From NCBI GenBank assembly GCA_903842065.1, contig CAIMKZ010000106.1:248001-312000 (forward strand): a stretch of 64,000 nt of DNA. Direction: 5' to 3'. The notes under the pieces are model-generated. The model saw only the letters and a list, made by a program, of their open reading frames with translations. It had not been told where the DNA came from and did not search any database. Source of the DNA: an uncultured Acidobacteriaceae bacterium (GTDB lineage: Bacteria; Acidobacteriota; Terriglobia; Terriglobales; Acidobacteriaceae). Positions 17,560 through 29,522 of this stretch are shown piece by piece. A program made the translations under genes and the position numbers. Every line of letters begins with the position of its first letter. The first letter of the stretch is position 1.

Positions 17560-17600
17560 GGCCACCGCATCGTCTCGCAATACGAGACGATGTGGTGGCC
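17560..17600 (-). terminator. 18-bp hairpin, terminator of the dnaJ operon
   Basis: GGCCACCGCATCGTCTCG (17560-17577) pairs with 17583-17600 with one G-T pair and loop CAATA. On the minus strand it is followed by GGTTTTGC, fitting a terminator for hrcA-grpE-dnaJ. Confidence 0.6.
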
Positions 17601-17681
17601 TGAATGAGGTGGTTGGTTGGCCCGGTTGACTCGCCCCGCGCCTGCCCGCCGCAGCGTGGCGGAAGCGTCCGGGGAGGCCCC

Positions 17682-18803
17682 CTAGCTGAACAGGTCCTTC
17701 ATCTTTTCGAGCAACCCAGGTGAAGCGGGCTTGTTGTCCACCGTCATGGTCTCGCCCAGCTTCTGCACCAGTTCCTTCTGCGCGCGGCTCAGCTTGCGGG
17801 GAATCTGAACTATTACTTTTACAATCAGGTCGCCCGTTGCCTTCGAGTTCAGGATCGGAACGCCGCGTCCGCGGACTCGAATCTCGCGGCCGCTCTGCGT
17901 GCCCTCGGGAATCTTCAGGTTGACCGGCCCGTCGATGCCCTCGATCTCGAACTCGTCGCCGAGCACGGCCTGAGGAAAGCTGATGGGCATGGCACAGTAG
18001 AGGTCGTTTCCGTGCCGCTCGTAGAAGTCGTGCGGACGGACCGAGAGCACGATGTAGAGGTCGCCCTTGGGCGCGCCGGCCCGGCCCACATCGCCCTCGC
18101 CGCCGTAGCGGATGCGCGTGCCCTCTTCAACGCCCGGAGGCACCTTGACCTTGAGCTTGAAGTCGGCTGCCGCGCGGCCTTCACCGCGGCACGTCTGACA
18201 GGGATCGGTGATCTTCTGGCCGGCGCCGTTGCATGCGCTGCACGTGCGCGCCACTGAGAAGAAGCCCTGCTGATAGCGAACCTGCCCGCGTCCGCCGCAC
18301 TGGTTGCAAGTGGACGGCCCCCGGCCCGATGCGCTGCCCTTTCCGTTGCACGCCGAACACGCCTCAAGCCGGCGGAGCTTGACTTCGGTCTCCGCGCCGA
18401 ACATCACCGTCTCAAAGTCGATCGCCAGGTCGAAGCGAAGATCGTCGCCGCGCTGCTGGCGGCTGCCCCGCTGCTGGCCGCCGCCGCTGAACATCTCGCC
18501 GAACAGATCGCCGAAGATGTCGCCCAGATCCACGGCGCCGCCAAAGGGACTGCCGCCGCCGTTGAAGCCGCTCTGCCCGTTCACGCCGGCGTGACCGAAG
18601 CGGTCGTAGGCCGCGCGCTTGTCCGGATCGCTCAGTACCTGGTAGGCCTCGCTGGCCTCTTTGAACTTCTCTTCGGATGCATGGTCGCCCGGATTGCGGT
18701 CGGGATGATGCTTGAGCGCCTGCTTGCGATAGGCGCTCTTCAGCTCCTGCTCGCTCGCTTCGCGAGAGACGCCAAGGACCTCGTAATAATCTGCTTTTGC
18801 CAC
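17682..18803 (-). CDS. dnaJ: Chaperone DnaJ
   Basis: A 373-residue type I J-protein. The J domain carries HPD at 33-35, then a Gly/Phe-rich linker ([16 protein letters not shown]), four zinc motifs ([32 protein letters not shown]), two substrate-binding beta domains and the dimer region. It stimulates DnaK ATPase and delivers unfolded clients. Last gene of hrcA-grpE-dnaJ, 103 nt after grpE; the gap contains a tandem AGCTAAY repeat. dnaK is not in the window. Confidence 0.97.
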   Translation of the reverse strand: MAKADYYEVLGVSREASEQELKSAYRKQALKHHPDRNPGDHASEEKFKEASEAYQVLSDPDKRAAYDRFGHAGVNGQSGFNGGGSPFGGAVDLGDIFGDLFGEMFSGGGQQRGSRQQRGDDLRFDLAIDFETVMFGAETEVKLRRLEACSACNGKGSASGRGPSTCNQCGGRGQVRYQQGFFSVARTCSACNGAGQKITDPCQTCRGEGRAAADFKLKVKVPPGVEEGTRIRYGGEGDVGRAGAPKGDLYIVLSVRPHDFYERHGNDLYCAMPISFPQAVLGDEFEIEGIDGPVNLKIPEGTQSGREIRVRGRGVPILNSKATGDLIVKVIVQIPRKLSRAQKELVQKLGETMTVDNKPASPGLLEKMKDLFS

Positions 18804-18824
18804 GTCGTTACAATTCTCCAGCCC

Positions 18825-18909
18825 TTAGCTTCCAGCTATTAGCCTCTTCGGTGGTCATTTCAGCTTCTTGCCCACCGATCAAGCTAACAGCTAATAGCTA
18901 ACAGCTTTA
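18825..18909. repeat. Degenerate heptamer arrays in both orientations
   Basis: TTAGCTT-CCAGCTA-TTAGCCT (18825-18845) and, inverted, AGCTAAC-AGCTAAT-AGCTAAC-AGCTTTA (18882-18909). The second array runs into the grpE stop codon. Confidence 0.65.
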
Positions 18910-19518
18910 CTCCGTTACCTGCTTTGTGTTGTGCACCACCCGCACCATCGCCGGCCGCAGCAGGCGCTCACGCACCTTGTAGCCGCGGCGAATCTCTTCG
19001 GCAATGGTCTGGTCGGGTAGATCGTCGCGCTCCACCGACCCCAGCGCCTCATGGAAACGCGGGTCGAAGAGTTCGCCGACCGTCGCAACCGGAGTCACGT
19101 TGAGCCGTGCCAGAACCTCTTCCATCTGCTTGACGATGAGCGAAACCCCGGAGCGCAGTTGCTCTGCCGAGCCGGTGGCCGTGAGCGCCAGCGCGAAGTT
19201 GTCCAGCACCGGCAGAAACTGCTCAGCCGCGCTGCCCAGGGCGAAGTCGCGGAACTCGGCCTTCTCGCGCTCGGCGCGCTTGCGGGCGTTGTCAAACTCA
19301 GCCTGCAGACGGGCCAGCCGGTCGAACAGCTGGTCGCGCTCGGCCTTCACCTGGTCGAACTCGGTGCGCGGAACCGGGGCCGTCTCAACTGCTGCGGGCT
19401 CAGCGATCGCGTCGTTCTCGGGCGGCGGGAGTTCCTGTGCCGGGTCCAGAATCGGCGCCTGCGTCTGGTGTGCTTCGTGTTCTACGTTTACTTTCACGTG
19501 TGTCTTCTTTTCGGACAT
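18907..19518 (-). CDS. grpE: Nucleotide exchange factor GrpE
   Basis: A 203-residue GrpE. An acidic, variable N-terminus (about 1-50) leads into the long coiled coil (RTEFDQVKAERDQLFDRLARLQAEFDNARKRAEREKAEFRDFA), a four-helix part and the C-terminal beta wing with FDPRFHEALGSVERDDLPDQTIAEEIRRGYKVRERLLRPAMV(K)V, the family signature. It releases ADP from DnaK. It sits between hrcA and dnaJ, 93 nt after hrcA. Confidence 0.95.
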   Translation of the reverse strand: MSEKKTHVKVNVEHEAHQTQAPILDPAQELPPPENDAIAEPAAVETAPVPRTEFDQVKAERDQLFDRLARLQAEFDNARKRAEREKAEFRDFALGSAAEQFLPVLDNFALALTATGSAEQLRSGVSLIVKQMEEVLARLNVTPVATVGELFDPRFHEALGSVERDDLPDQTIAEEIRRGYKVRERLLRPAMVRVVHNTKQVTE

Positions 19519-19611
19519 ATCTTCCGCGTTCTATTAGGATTCAGCGGCTGAGCCTGGGAAATCGTTCGCCCCGTTAAGCCCGGAATGGGCAGGCCTGTAT
19601 GGGCCCGCAGT

Positions 19612-20703
19612 TCAGGTGTTCGGAGTCTCAAGGATACGCTCGGAGAGCCGAGCGATATAGCTGACCGCCTGAATCATCTCCTGATATTGGATGCGCGTGG
19701 GGGCGATGACGGCTACAGTTCCGACATTGGCTCCGCCCATGCGTGCCGGCGCGCCAATCAGCACCAGGTCCTGCATCGCCGCCGAGGCATCATCGAGTCC
19801 CACAATGACGCGAACCTCCTGCTGCCGGCCGTCGACGTAGGCGTTGAGCAGTTCCACCAGCCGCTGCTTGGCTTCGAGCGCCAGCAGCATCTGGCGCAGC
19901 CGGTCGCGGTCGTGCTCGGCGGCGATCAGGTTCGAGATGCCGTCGACAAAGATGGCGTGCGTTGGTTCAGGCGAGGCCAGAGCGCCATGGCTGCAAAGCT
20001 CTTCGATGGAAGCGAGAAGCTGGCGGTAGACTTCCTGCTCCGCCTCAATGCGACGAGCCACCTCGGCGCGGATGCGCTCGATCTGCCAGCCTCGGAAGTT
20101 CTCGTTCAGGTAGTGTGCCGCCGTCTCCAGCTCTACCGCGGAAAGTTCGCGGCCGAGCATCAGCGCCCGGTCCTGCACCGCGCCGGACTGCGTAACCAGA
20201 ACCGCCAGCACCTTGCCCGAGCCGAGCCGCGAGAAATGAATGTGCTCGAGAATCTGGCCGGAGGTGGAGCAGGCCAGCGCCACACCCAGCCCCTGCGACA
20301 GCAGTGCCAGCACATGCGAGGTGCGCTCCAGATACTCGTGCGTTGAGCCGACACCTGTGAAGCTGTCTTCAATCTGATCGCGCTTTGCCTGACTCAGTTC
20401 GACCGGCGGAGTTGCGGGCTCGGCGCCGGCAGCGACGCGCCCCGACCGCGTGATCTGCTCAACATAAGTGCGGAAGGCGGCTGCTGTAGGCACGCGGCCG
20501 GCCGAGGTATGCGGCTGCTCGAGGAAGCCCGAATCGCCCAGCGTCGCCATCACGTTGCGCACTGTGGCCGAACTCAGCCCCTCACGGTTCGAGAAAGCGC
20601 GCGCCACCGCCTGCGAGGCCACAGGCTCGCCGGTGGAGATGTAGAGCTCGATGATGGCGTTAAGCACCATCCGCTCGCGCGGGCTGAGGCGAACTTCCAG
20701 CAT
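19612..20703 (-). CDS. hrcA: Heat-inducible transcription repressor HrcA
   Basis: A 363-residue HrcA: winged-helix N-terminus (SPRERMVLNAIIELYISTGEPVASQAVAR, then GLSSATVRNVMATLGDSGFLEQPHTSAGRVPT) and the GAF-like and dimer domains, ending with GTVAVIAPTRIQYQEMIQAVSYIARLSERI. It represses heat-shock operons through CIRCE. No clear CIRCE (TTAGCACTC-N9-GAGTGCTAA) is visible upstream; the 5' region has an AT-rich stretch near 20785-20830 on this strand (TTGTTGAAAATATAACATC) that could be a promoter. Confidence 0.95.
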   Translation of the reverse strand: MLEVRLSPRERMVLNAIIELYISTGEPVASQAVARAFSNREGLSSATVRNVMATLGDSGFLEQPHTSAGRVPTAAAFRTYVEQITRSGRVAAGAEPATPPVELSQAKRDQIEDSFTGVGSTHEYLERTSHVLALLSQGLGVALACSTSGQILEHIHFSRLGSGKVLAVLVTQSGAVQDRALMLGRELSAVELETAAHYLNENFRGWQIERIRAEVARRIEAEQEVYRQLLASIEELCSHGALASPEPTHAIFVDGISNLIAAEHDRDRLRQMLLALEAKQRLVELLNAYVDGRQQEVRVIVGLDDASAAMQDLVLIGAPARMGGANVGTVAVIAPTRIQYQEMIQAVSYIARLSERILETPNT

Positions 20704-21138
20704 GGTTCCTTTAGCAATCGCGATTTAGATTTTGTGGCTTCGGGCCACTTCACGGATCGCGGCAAAGCAGCAAGGCTCTCTATAAGATGTTATATTTTCA
20801 ACAACTTAAAAGAGCTTCGAGAGAGAAGCCGCTTAAATGATTGTAGGGATTGAGGATTAGCAGTGTCAAGGTGGCTTTGCCAGGGGCAGTTCGCCGGCCG
20901 GTAAGCTTTTCTGCCGCTAATTCAGGTAGTGCATCCGGAATTGATAGCTCCGGGCGCGTCTCTTTCGTGCTCGATCTCGTCTGTATCGATAAGACACCAG
21001 CCTTATTAGCGGTCCGCCCGGAGTTATCGGCTTTGGTTTTGCGCCCGTTCTCGCGATAGCAATCGACAGGGGGACAGGACAGCCCTGCCTGCCGATCCGC
21101 ACATTTACTGTCCCATTACCCGGAAAGAGGAATTCACT
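20704..21138. other. Divergent intergenic region (435 bp)
   Basis: Contains the hrcA upstream region with an AT-rich candidate promoter and the leader of the next plus-strand gene, whose start is preceded by GAAAGAGG. No gene or strong hairpin terminator seen. Confidence 0.5.
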
Positions 21139-21783
21139 ATGAAGAATCGCAAGTTCGGCGCGAGTGCGTTGTTGGCAGTATCGGCGGTATTGCTTCTGGT
21201 TTTTGCCGGAGTCGCGGCCCGGGCCCAGCGCGGTGGCGGAGGTGGCGGAGGTGGGATGAGCTCGATGCCGGTCGTACCGACGACACAGATTCCCCATGTC
21301 AACAGCGTAGAGAAAGACATCAAGGACCTTGCGAAGGCGGTTACGCTCACCCCCGAGCAGCAGCCCAAGGTGCTCGAGGTCATCACCGAGCGGAACAAGC
21401 AGATTACCGATCTTGTGAAGCAGTACAACGATGCCATGAAAGGCATCGATGCCGCCGACAGGAAGAAGTCTCAGAACAAACCCAAACCGGCCGACGCGGC
21501 CGCAGGCGGCCCGAATGGCGGAGCCGCTGCGCCCGCCCAGACCTGGGACGATCTGGTGTCCAAGATGCCCGCCGATGCAGTCAAGAAGTATGTAACAGAT
21601 ACCGCGCAGAACAATCTAAAAATCCTTCGCAGCAACGCTCTGGACCAGATCAAGTCGATGTTCACCGCCGAACAGAAGGGCACGTACGATGCCTGGATGG
21701 AGAAACACGGCAAGGGCCAACTGAAGGATGAAGAGAAGGACTTCCAGTACCCTGTAGCTCAGCCGACCCCCGGCGGGCGGTAA
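21139..21783 (+). CDS. Secreted Gly-rich protein with Spy/LTXXQ-like helices
   Basis: A 214-residue exported protein with a signal peptide (KNRKFGASALLAVSAVLLLVFAGVAARAQ). A run of eight Gly (about residues 32-39) follows the cleavage site. The rest is helical: VEKDIKDLAKAVTLTPEQQPKVLEVITERNKQI resembles the LTxxQ pattern of periplasmic Spy/CpxP-like proteins, and a second half with TAEQKGTYDAWMEKHGK repeats it. Function unknown; an envelope chaperone-like role is only a guess. AAAGAGG lies before the ATG. Confidence 0.65.
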   Translation: MKNRKFGASALLAVSAVLLLVFAGVAARAQRGGGGGGGGMSSMPVVPTTQIPHVNSVEKDIKDLAKAVTLTPEQQPKVLEVITERNKQITDLVKQYNDAMKGIDAADRKKSQNKPKPADAAAGGPNGGAAAPAQTWDDLVSKMPADAVKKYVTDTAQNNLKILRSNALDQIKSMFTAEQKGTYDAWMEKHGKGQLKDEEKDFQYPVAQPTPGGR

Positions 21784-21832
21784 GCGGGAGCCGGTTCAGC
21801 AGCCGATTCCCGATTCGCGCTACAATTTCACC

Positions 21833-22102
21833 ATGACGCGCAGCGCAGCCAAATTGCTTGAAGCGGCCGACCGGTTATCGTCGGCCGAGCGCTTCTGGCT
21901 GATCGACAGCCTGATGGAGAAGCAGGGCTCGCTCTCCGACGAGGCGATTGCGTCCTGGCAGAAGACCGCCGGAGAGCCCGAGGCCGGATACGAAGAATGG
22001 TTTCGTCACGGGATCGAAGCGGCGCTCGCCGACGACTCCGGCGACGTGCCGCATGAGCAGGCCATGCAGGGGTTCCATGCGGCCCTGCGGCGTCTGCGTT
22101 AA
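21833..22102 (+). CDS. Orphan antitoxin-like small protein
   Basis: An 89-residue protein. The N-terminal helix LLEAADRLSSAERFWLIDSLME resembles the opening of the putative addiction-module component family (TIGR02574), and the C-terminal DDSGDVPHEQAMQGFHAALR looks like a ParD-type toxin-binding tail. No toxin gene follows; the next gene is on the other strand. It could be a remnant of a toxin-antitoxin pair or an unrelated small regulator. Confidence 0.5.
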   Translation: MTRSAAKLLEAADRLSSAERFWLIDSLMEKQGSLSDEAIASWQKTAGEPEAGYEEWFRHGIEAALADDSGDVPHEQAMQGFHAALRRLR

Positions 22103-22109
22103 GTGCGTC

Positions 22110-22433
22110 TCAGGCGACTGCGGCCAAACCTTTATCCGACACCATGCTTAACAGTTTGAGCGACGCTCCCTGCGGGCGCTTCTCGCCGCGCTCCCACTGG
22201 CTGATCAGACCGGTAGTGACGTTGAGATAGCGGGCAAAGACGGCCTGGCTTGCGCCCTCGCGCAAGCGTATCGCGCGAATCTCCTCGGCGCTGAGCGGGC
22301 GAATGGGCGTCAGGCACATCTCGTCGAACTTGCGCATGGTCTTCTTGTCCACCAGCCCGGCTGCATGGAGGTCTTCCGCGGTTTCATGGATCGATGCCAT
22401 CACGCTACTGCGATATGTGTTTGTCTTTGCCAT
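22110..22433 (-). CDS. XRE/NadS-type antitoxin without an adjacent toxin
   Basis: A 107-residue helix-turn-helix protein. SSVMASIHETAEDLHAAGLVDKKTMRKFDEMCL and the HTH IRLREGASQAVFARYLNVTTGLISQWERGEKRPQGASLKLL match NadS/HigA-like antitoxins, which normally follow a RelE/HigB toxin gene. Only 73 bp separate it from the upstream HEPN gene and no toxin is encoded there. It may be a solitary regulator, possibly of the upstream HEPN-DUF262 pair (inference). Confidence 0.7.
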   Translation of the reverse strand: MAKTNTYRSSVMASIHETAEDLHAAGLVDKKTMRKFDEMCLTPIRPLSAEEIRAIRLREGASQAVFARYLNVTTGLISQWERGEKRPQGASLKLLSMVSDKGLAAVA

Positions 22434-22506
22434 CGTAATTCACATCAATTAGTGTTTCCTCGAGGTTACGTGGGCTTTGCCCAAAACTCATTTCTTCTGC
22501 GATCTT

Positions 22507-23115
22507 TCAGCGAAGACGAGCTACCACCCGGTCAAGTGCAAGAAGCCCTACCATTAAGTGTCTTCCTGCTTGGAGCTGAGTCAATGGATCGGGTGGACGC
22601 AGTGTCGCGATACTGCCGTGCGCCCATCCTCCCCTCACCAACCCGAAGGAATCCATCTGCGCAATCCATGTTGGATTAAAGTCTGCCTCGACAATTCCAA
22701 TCGGGAAGAAGATTTTATGCAGATTTCTTCTCTTAATTCCGTGATTATCCCGCACTAAGGTTTGGTAGAAATTGAAAGCGCTTTCCACGCGTGTAACCGG
22801 TGGATTAAGAACTTCGCTCCAAGATTCATGCTTGCTCCCCACTTGATAACAGATAATCCTACGTAAGCAAGGTGATACTGCCTGACGATTGTCAAATGCT
22901 GCTTTGGCAGCGATCACCTTTGCAAGAGCAATTTGCTCACAAAAAGCCTCAATTTCCGCATGTGCGAGAACGATGTACGCGCGGGTAGCATCAAGTTCCG
23001 CCTCTGAATATCTGAGTTGGGATACTGGGGGGTCAGGAACGAAACCGAGCAAGTTCTTTCGCAGTTGCGCAAAGCGTGCTGCGAGGCTCCGATATCTTAT
23101 CGAACCAGTTGCCAT
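22507..23115 (-). CDS. HEPN-domain protein (RiboL-PSP/MAE_28990-like)
   Basis: A 202-residue all-helical protein with the HEPN nuclease motif R-x4-H at R161-H166 (LVRGGWAHGS) and an N-terminal helix AYIVLAHAEIEAFCEQIALAKV typical of the RiboL-PSP-HEPN group. HEPN proteins with this motif are usually RNases acting as toxins in defence. The start lies 7 nt after the stop of a DUF262 gene, so the two form an operon. GC is much lower than in core genes nearby. RNase activity is predicted, not shown. Confidence 0.7.
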   Translation of the reverse strand: MATGSIRYRSLAARFAQLRKNLLGFVPDPPVSQLRYSEAELDATRAYIVLAHAEIEAFCEQIALAKVIAAKAAFDNRQAVSPCLRRIICYQVGSKHESWSEVLNPPVTRVESAFNFYQTLVRDNHGIKRRNLHKIFFPIGIVEADFNPTWIAQMDSFGLVRGGWAHGSIATLRPPDPLTQLQAGRHLMVGLLALDRVVARLR

Positions 23116-23122
23116 GTTCTGA

Positions 23123-24319
23123 TCATTCTGGTGGCAGAGGCACGGTTATCTTCTTTTTGAGGATATCTCCGAGTACCTTAGACCACTTTCGAAACCTGAT
23201 GCGGACGGCAGTCTTGCTCTTGGTCGTAGATGTGACCGAATGACGAAACTCTTCATCTGTACAGAGTCTTTTGAAGCCCTCGACTACAGCAGATCTCTGT
23301 TTGAGCGCCGCAGTTCGAATTCTCGCGTCGGATAACGTATATGACAAAACATCAAAGATTGCTCGGTTCGGGCGCTTTTCAAAAGAACTTCCGTCCCACA
23401 TCCTAAAGGCGTTTGGAGTAGTGAATATCTTTAACGCAGATGAAATTGACTCGTTAAGATTGACCCCAACTTCCGTTAGGCGGTCCTTGTCTTTGTCCCA
23501 GACCTTATTGAGCTTGTCACATGTTTCATCAAGGAACTGCTTCAGATTACCTTTGTATTGCCCTAAGTACAGCTTGAAAGCGAAATGCCTTACGAGGAGT
23601 TCGACATCTCTCATGCGAAAATCAGGCTTTGAAATTCCCAAGAGTGACTGAAGAGGCTTGCTAACCTCTGAGAAACTAGCTGCAAACGACAAGAACTGCC
23701 CGGGATGCAGGGCTTGGCGGAGTTCCTGAGCTGAAAGCGGGACGCTCCCAGTATTCAATCGATGAAAGATTGTGTACAAGACTTCTTCATTCTTCCAATC
23801 GCGGATAACAACTGTGCGAATTGATTGGTTTTCAAACTCGGCGAGAAGATTTTCATGCTTAACCTCTCGCTGCATCGATGCATACGTGCTGCCGTTTAAG
23901 TCGTTTCTGACCTTTAGGCCAGTGAGAGAAAGAGGTATCTGCCCCTCGGAAAGCCCGATACCGGTAAACCGAGAAAGGCTAAGCAATCGCTGCTTCCCGT
24001 CGATAACGATGAACTTACCTTTGCCCGTGTCGCTCTCTGCGAGAACCAGTTGAGGAATAGGCAGCCCCAAAAAGAGGGACTCAATAAATCTGCTCTTTCT
24101 CTCATCGGTCCAAGCATCGCGCCGCTGGAACGCAGGGTCAAGTCTGATTGTTCCCCGTCTTAGCTGGTCCACAATCGTTGCGGCGGTCCAGTCGGTTCCC
24201 CAAACAACTACCCTTCCGATGGACGCTGGGCTGACTCCGGTAAGGTCATCCTCTGATTCGGCAGAACCGTCTTCGGCATCGAAAAATTCTTCGTCATCCA
24301 ATACTAGCTTTTTTGCCAT
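23123..24319 (-). CDS. DUF262 (ParB-like) protein, partner of the HEPN protein
   Basis: A 398-residue protein with a strongly acidic N-terminal tail (about 8-27), then the DUF262 fold: IRLDPAFQRRDAW (59-70), ESLFLGLPIPQLVL (80-93) and the key IDGKQRLLSL (106-115), followed by a helical region and a basic C-terminus (TKSKTAVRIRFRKWSKVLGDILKKK). DUF262 is the GmrS-type ParB-like nucleotide-using or nuclease domain of type IV restriction enzymes; the usual DUF1524 HNH partner is absent and a HEPN gene takes its place. First gene of the operon. Confidence 0.75.
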   Translation of the reverse strand: MAKKLVLDDEEFFDAEDGSAESEDDLTGVSPASIGRVVVWGTDWTAATIVDQLRRGTIRLDPAFQRRDAWTDERKSRFIESLFLGLPIPQLVLAESDTGKGKFIVIDGKQRLLSLSRFTGIGLSEGQIPLSLTGLKVRNDLNGSTYASMQREVKHENLLAEFENQSIRTVVIRDWKNEEVLYTIFHRLNTGSVPLSAQELRQALHPGQFLSFAASFSEVSKPLQSLLGISKPDFRMRDVELLVRHFAFKLYLGQYKGNLKQFLDETCDKLNKVWDKDKDRLTEVGVNLNESISSALKIFTTPNAFRMWDGSSFEKRPNRAIFDVLSYTLSDARIRTAALKQRSAVVEGFKRLCTDEEFRHSVTSTTKSKTAVRIRFRKWSKVLGDILKKKITVPLPPE

Positions 24320-24426
24320 GTTTGACCTTGCAACGGATTATATATTGGCCTGCCGGACGCTCATCTCGAAATTGGTTAATAATGTTGGCGCGGCTTTATG
24401 TTTTGATAATGCCTAGCAAATTGGTT

Positions 24427-24471
24427 CCAACTACAAAGGGCGTCCGCATAGCGGACGCCCTTTGTGGTTGG
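24427..24471 (-). terminator. 21-bp terminator hairpin after ppdK
   Basis: Arms 24427-24447 and 24451-24471 pair over 21 bp with one mismatch, core AAAGGGCGTCCGC-ATA-GCGGACGCCCTTT. The AAAG/CTTT ends allow use in both directions. Confidence 0.8.
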
Positions 24472-24485
24472 CATGAAGCGAGCGG

Positions 24486-27215
<2,730 letters not shown>

Positions 27216-27627
27216 GGAAAAACCTCCATCTTTCTGTTCTTTGTGTGTTTTTTGCCCGGGCCGATTTGAAATCGCAGCCCGGAGCCGATTCTTACCCCAG
27301 CGAATGATCCGCCGAATCCGGCGGCATAACGTTCCGCATGGGCGGTCCATATACAGGGTAACGGATCGGGGCTCAGGGCTCCAACGGAAGGTTCTGCAAA
27401 CTGAGCGGTCGAGCGAATAGATCCCTGTGGACTGCGTCTGCGGTCGCGCGCAAACCACTTACAGTGTTAATTCGCGAGGGCTGTGTATGCCTGTGCCCCG
27501 CGTCACAGAGCGGGCACAAATGCGCAGGACAAGCCTTGGAGAATCAGCAGGAAATGGAGCAAGAAGGGCCGGTTCGCCGCCAGGGAGAGCGGCGAACCGG
27601 GGGGGGGGCGCCTGGCTGAGGGATCGC
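27216..27627. other. Region between ppdK and the chemoreceptor gene (412 bp)
   Basis: Contains the ppdK leader with its Shine-Dalgarno sequence, and near the chemoreceptor end a hairpin and a run of ten G (27599-27608). No gene seen. Confidence 0.5.
27577..27608 (-). terminator. 12-bp hairpin beside a G10 tract
   Basis: CCGGTTCGCCGC and GCGGCGAACCGG pair perfectly around loop CAGGGAGA (about 27569-27600); ten G follow on the plus strand. It lies about 28 nt after the chemoreceptor stop and probably terminates it, although no T run follows on the minus strand. Confidence 0.45.
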
Positions 27628-29304
27628 TCAGGCGGCTCGGGGCAGGCTGACGGAGCCGTGGGCCGGCTCGGCATGAACCTGAAACTGATGGATCATGCGA
27701 TCGAGGTCGGCAGCCAATGCTGCCAGCCCATGGAGTGAGTCAACGGCCTCGTCCGCGCCGCGGGCGCTTTCGATGGCCAGCTGCGAGATCTGGCCGGCGT
27801 GTTCGCTGATCTCGTCCGAGGCTGCGGTCTGCTGAGAGACCGAGGTGGCGATGAGCTCGATCTGGTGCTCGACCTGCTTGGACGATTCAATGATCGACTG
27901 CAGGCTCTTCCGCGCTCCGGCTGTCTCCTTCATGCCGTGCTCAACGGCCTGACGTCCGTCCTCCATCACCTGCATGGTAGCGTTGGTCTCTTCCTGGATG
28001 GAGCGGATAGTGGTGGCGATCTCTTCTGTCGAGCTGCGCGTGCGCTCGGCCAGACGGCGGACCTCGGCGGCGACAACCGCGAATCCCCGGCCGTGCTCGC
28101 CGGCGCGGGCGCTCTCGATGGCCGCGTTGAGAGCCAGCAGGTTGGTCTGCTCGCTGATCTCCTGAATGACGCTGACAATGCGGCCGATCTCCTGGGAGCG
28201 CTGCACCAGCACGCCCATGCGCTCGGCGCTGGTGCCGGTAACGGCGGCGATCTTCTCCATGGTGGCGGCGGCGGCGTCCATCACTGCTCCGCCCTCCTGG
28301 GCCTGGCGCGCGGACTCGCGGCTCAGCTGGGAGGCGGAGTCGGCGTTGCGACCGATCTCGCCGATCGTCGCCGTCATCTCCTGCGCGGCAGAGGCGATCT
28401 GGTTGGTCTTCTGCGACTGCGCCCGCGCGTTGCCCGCCTGCTGCGTAGCGCGGACGCTGATCTCCGTGGTGGCGCTCGAAAGCGTGCGCGCGCCGCCGGC
28501 GACCTGCGTCACCACCTGGCGAATCTCCTCGACGCAGGTGTTCACTGCATTGCCCATCTGGCCAATATCGTCGCCCCCGGTAATGCAGGTCTCGACGGTG
28601 AGATCCTTGGCGGCCAGACGCTGAAAGGCCTCGCGCGCCAGCTTGATGCGCGGCGCGATGTCGCGGTTCAGAAGCCAGCCCACCAGTCCCGCTATCATAA
28701 CCAGCACCATTGAAACGGAAATGTCTATCCAAATCATGCGACGCGTAGTGGTGGTCACGCCGGCCGCACTGTTCGTGCCCTCCTGCACGGTGAGCTGGAG
28801 TTCCTCGCCCGCAGCCGCAAGCGCGGTCTCGATATCAGAGATCGCGACAGTGCCCATCAGCGAGTCCAGCGCATCGCCTACTTTTCCTTGATCGATCAGC
28901 GTCGCCGCCTGGTCGCTGGCCTGAAGATAACGCTCGAATGCGTTCGTGAACTTGTCGCTCAGCGCCCGCTCGCGCTCGTTGCTGATAAATGAGGCAAAGC
29001 GGGCATCAGCATCCTTATACTGCTGAACCGACTTGAGGCGCTCTGCCTTGTAATGCGTGCGGCACTCATCGGTCGCGCACAACAGCCAGGCCAGTTCGGC
29101 TCGCCGCACCGAGTTCATCGCGGTCCGAGCCTCTTGAAGCGCGATCACCGATGGAAGCGACTCCGTGCTGACCGTCCCCGCCTCGTTGCCGATAGAGCGC
29201 AGATTCAGTGTCGTAATTACGGTGAGCATGAGGCAAAGGCCGCAGACGATTCCGAATGCGGCGACGATTTTGCTGTGGATGGCGAGATTGCGGACAAACG
29301 ACAC
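27628..29304 (-). CDS. Methyl-accepting chemotaxis protein
   Basis: A 558-residue chemoreceptor. Membrane segments near residues 14-35 and about 185-205 enclose a four-helix periplasmic sensor (4HB_MCP type) with a Cys pair ([12 protein letters not shown]). HAMP follows, then the signalling hairpin with [41 protein letters not shown]. No C-terminal CheR-binding pentapeptide. GTG at 29304 chosen: AGAGGGG lies about 9 nt upstream and the protein then starts just before the first membrane helix. Confidence 0.92.
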   Translation of the reverse strand: MSFVRNLAIHSKIVAAFGIVCGLCLMLTVITTLNLRSIGNEAGTVSTESLPSVIALQEARTAMNSVRRAELAWLLCATDECRTHYKAERLKSVQQYKDADARFASFISNERERALSDKFTNAFERYLQASDQAATLIDQGKVGDALDSLMGTVAISDIETALAAAGEELQLTVQEGTNSAAGVTTTTRRMIWIDISVSMVLVMIAGLVGWLLNRDIAPRIKLAREAFQRLAAKDLTVETCITGGDDIGQMGNAVNTCVEEIRQVVTQVAGGARTLSSATTEISVRATQQAGNARAQSQKTNQIASAAQEMTATIGEIGRNADSASQLSRESARQAQEGGAVMDAAAATMEKIAAVTGTSAERMGVLVQRSQEIGRIVSVIQEISEQTNLLALNAAIESARAGEHGRGFAVVAAEVRRLAERTRSSTEEIATTIRSIQEETNATMQVMEDGRQAVEHGMKETAGARKSLQSIIESSKQVEHQIELIATSVSQQTAASDEISEHAGQISQLAIESARGADEAVDSLHGLAALAADLDRMIHQFQVHAEPAHGSVSLPRAA

Positions 29305-29522
29305 GGTTGAGTCCCCCTCTGTTGCAGTTCTTGGCTTGGCGTGAACCCGATCTGGTCTACACAGATCCGGCTCGATGACACCTGCCCTGACCTCATCGGC
29401 CAAACCGCGCCCGTCTTTACATGGCGCATCGATGCGCTGCCGCTTCGCAACGGTGAAAGGCTAAATCTAAGAACACTCTCAGAAATCAGCGGGGAAATAC
29501 CTGTGCTCCATAACCCGGCGGC

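Larger units (their letters stand above)
17198..17681. other. Intergenic region between the island and dnaJ (484 bp)
   Basis: Holds a GGGTGCCCC repeat with hairpin GCCCAAGCTTCGCTTGGGC (about 17274-17302), an AT-rich stretch (17430-17540) and an 18-bp hairpin (17560-17600). No gene seen. The genes on either side converge. Confidence 0.6.

Noticed and set aside
20704..20860. CIRCE element before hrcA
   Set aside because: I searched for TTAGCACTC-N9-GAGTGCTAA and found only partial resemblance (TTAGCAGTG at about 20857), no inverted repeat.
22424..22506. Missing toxin or 3' remnant between the HEPN and NadS genes
   Set aside because: A 28-codon frame is present but shows no RelE/HigB residues; too short to support a call.
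27599..27608. G10 tract as a phase-variation switch
   Set aside because: It lies after the chemoreceptor stop codon and outside any promoter I can see, so length change would have no obvious effect.
27799..28713. Long plus-strand frame opposite the chemoreceptor
   Set aside because: Leu/Gly/Ala-rich shadow of the chemoreceptor's coiled coil; no motifs.
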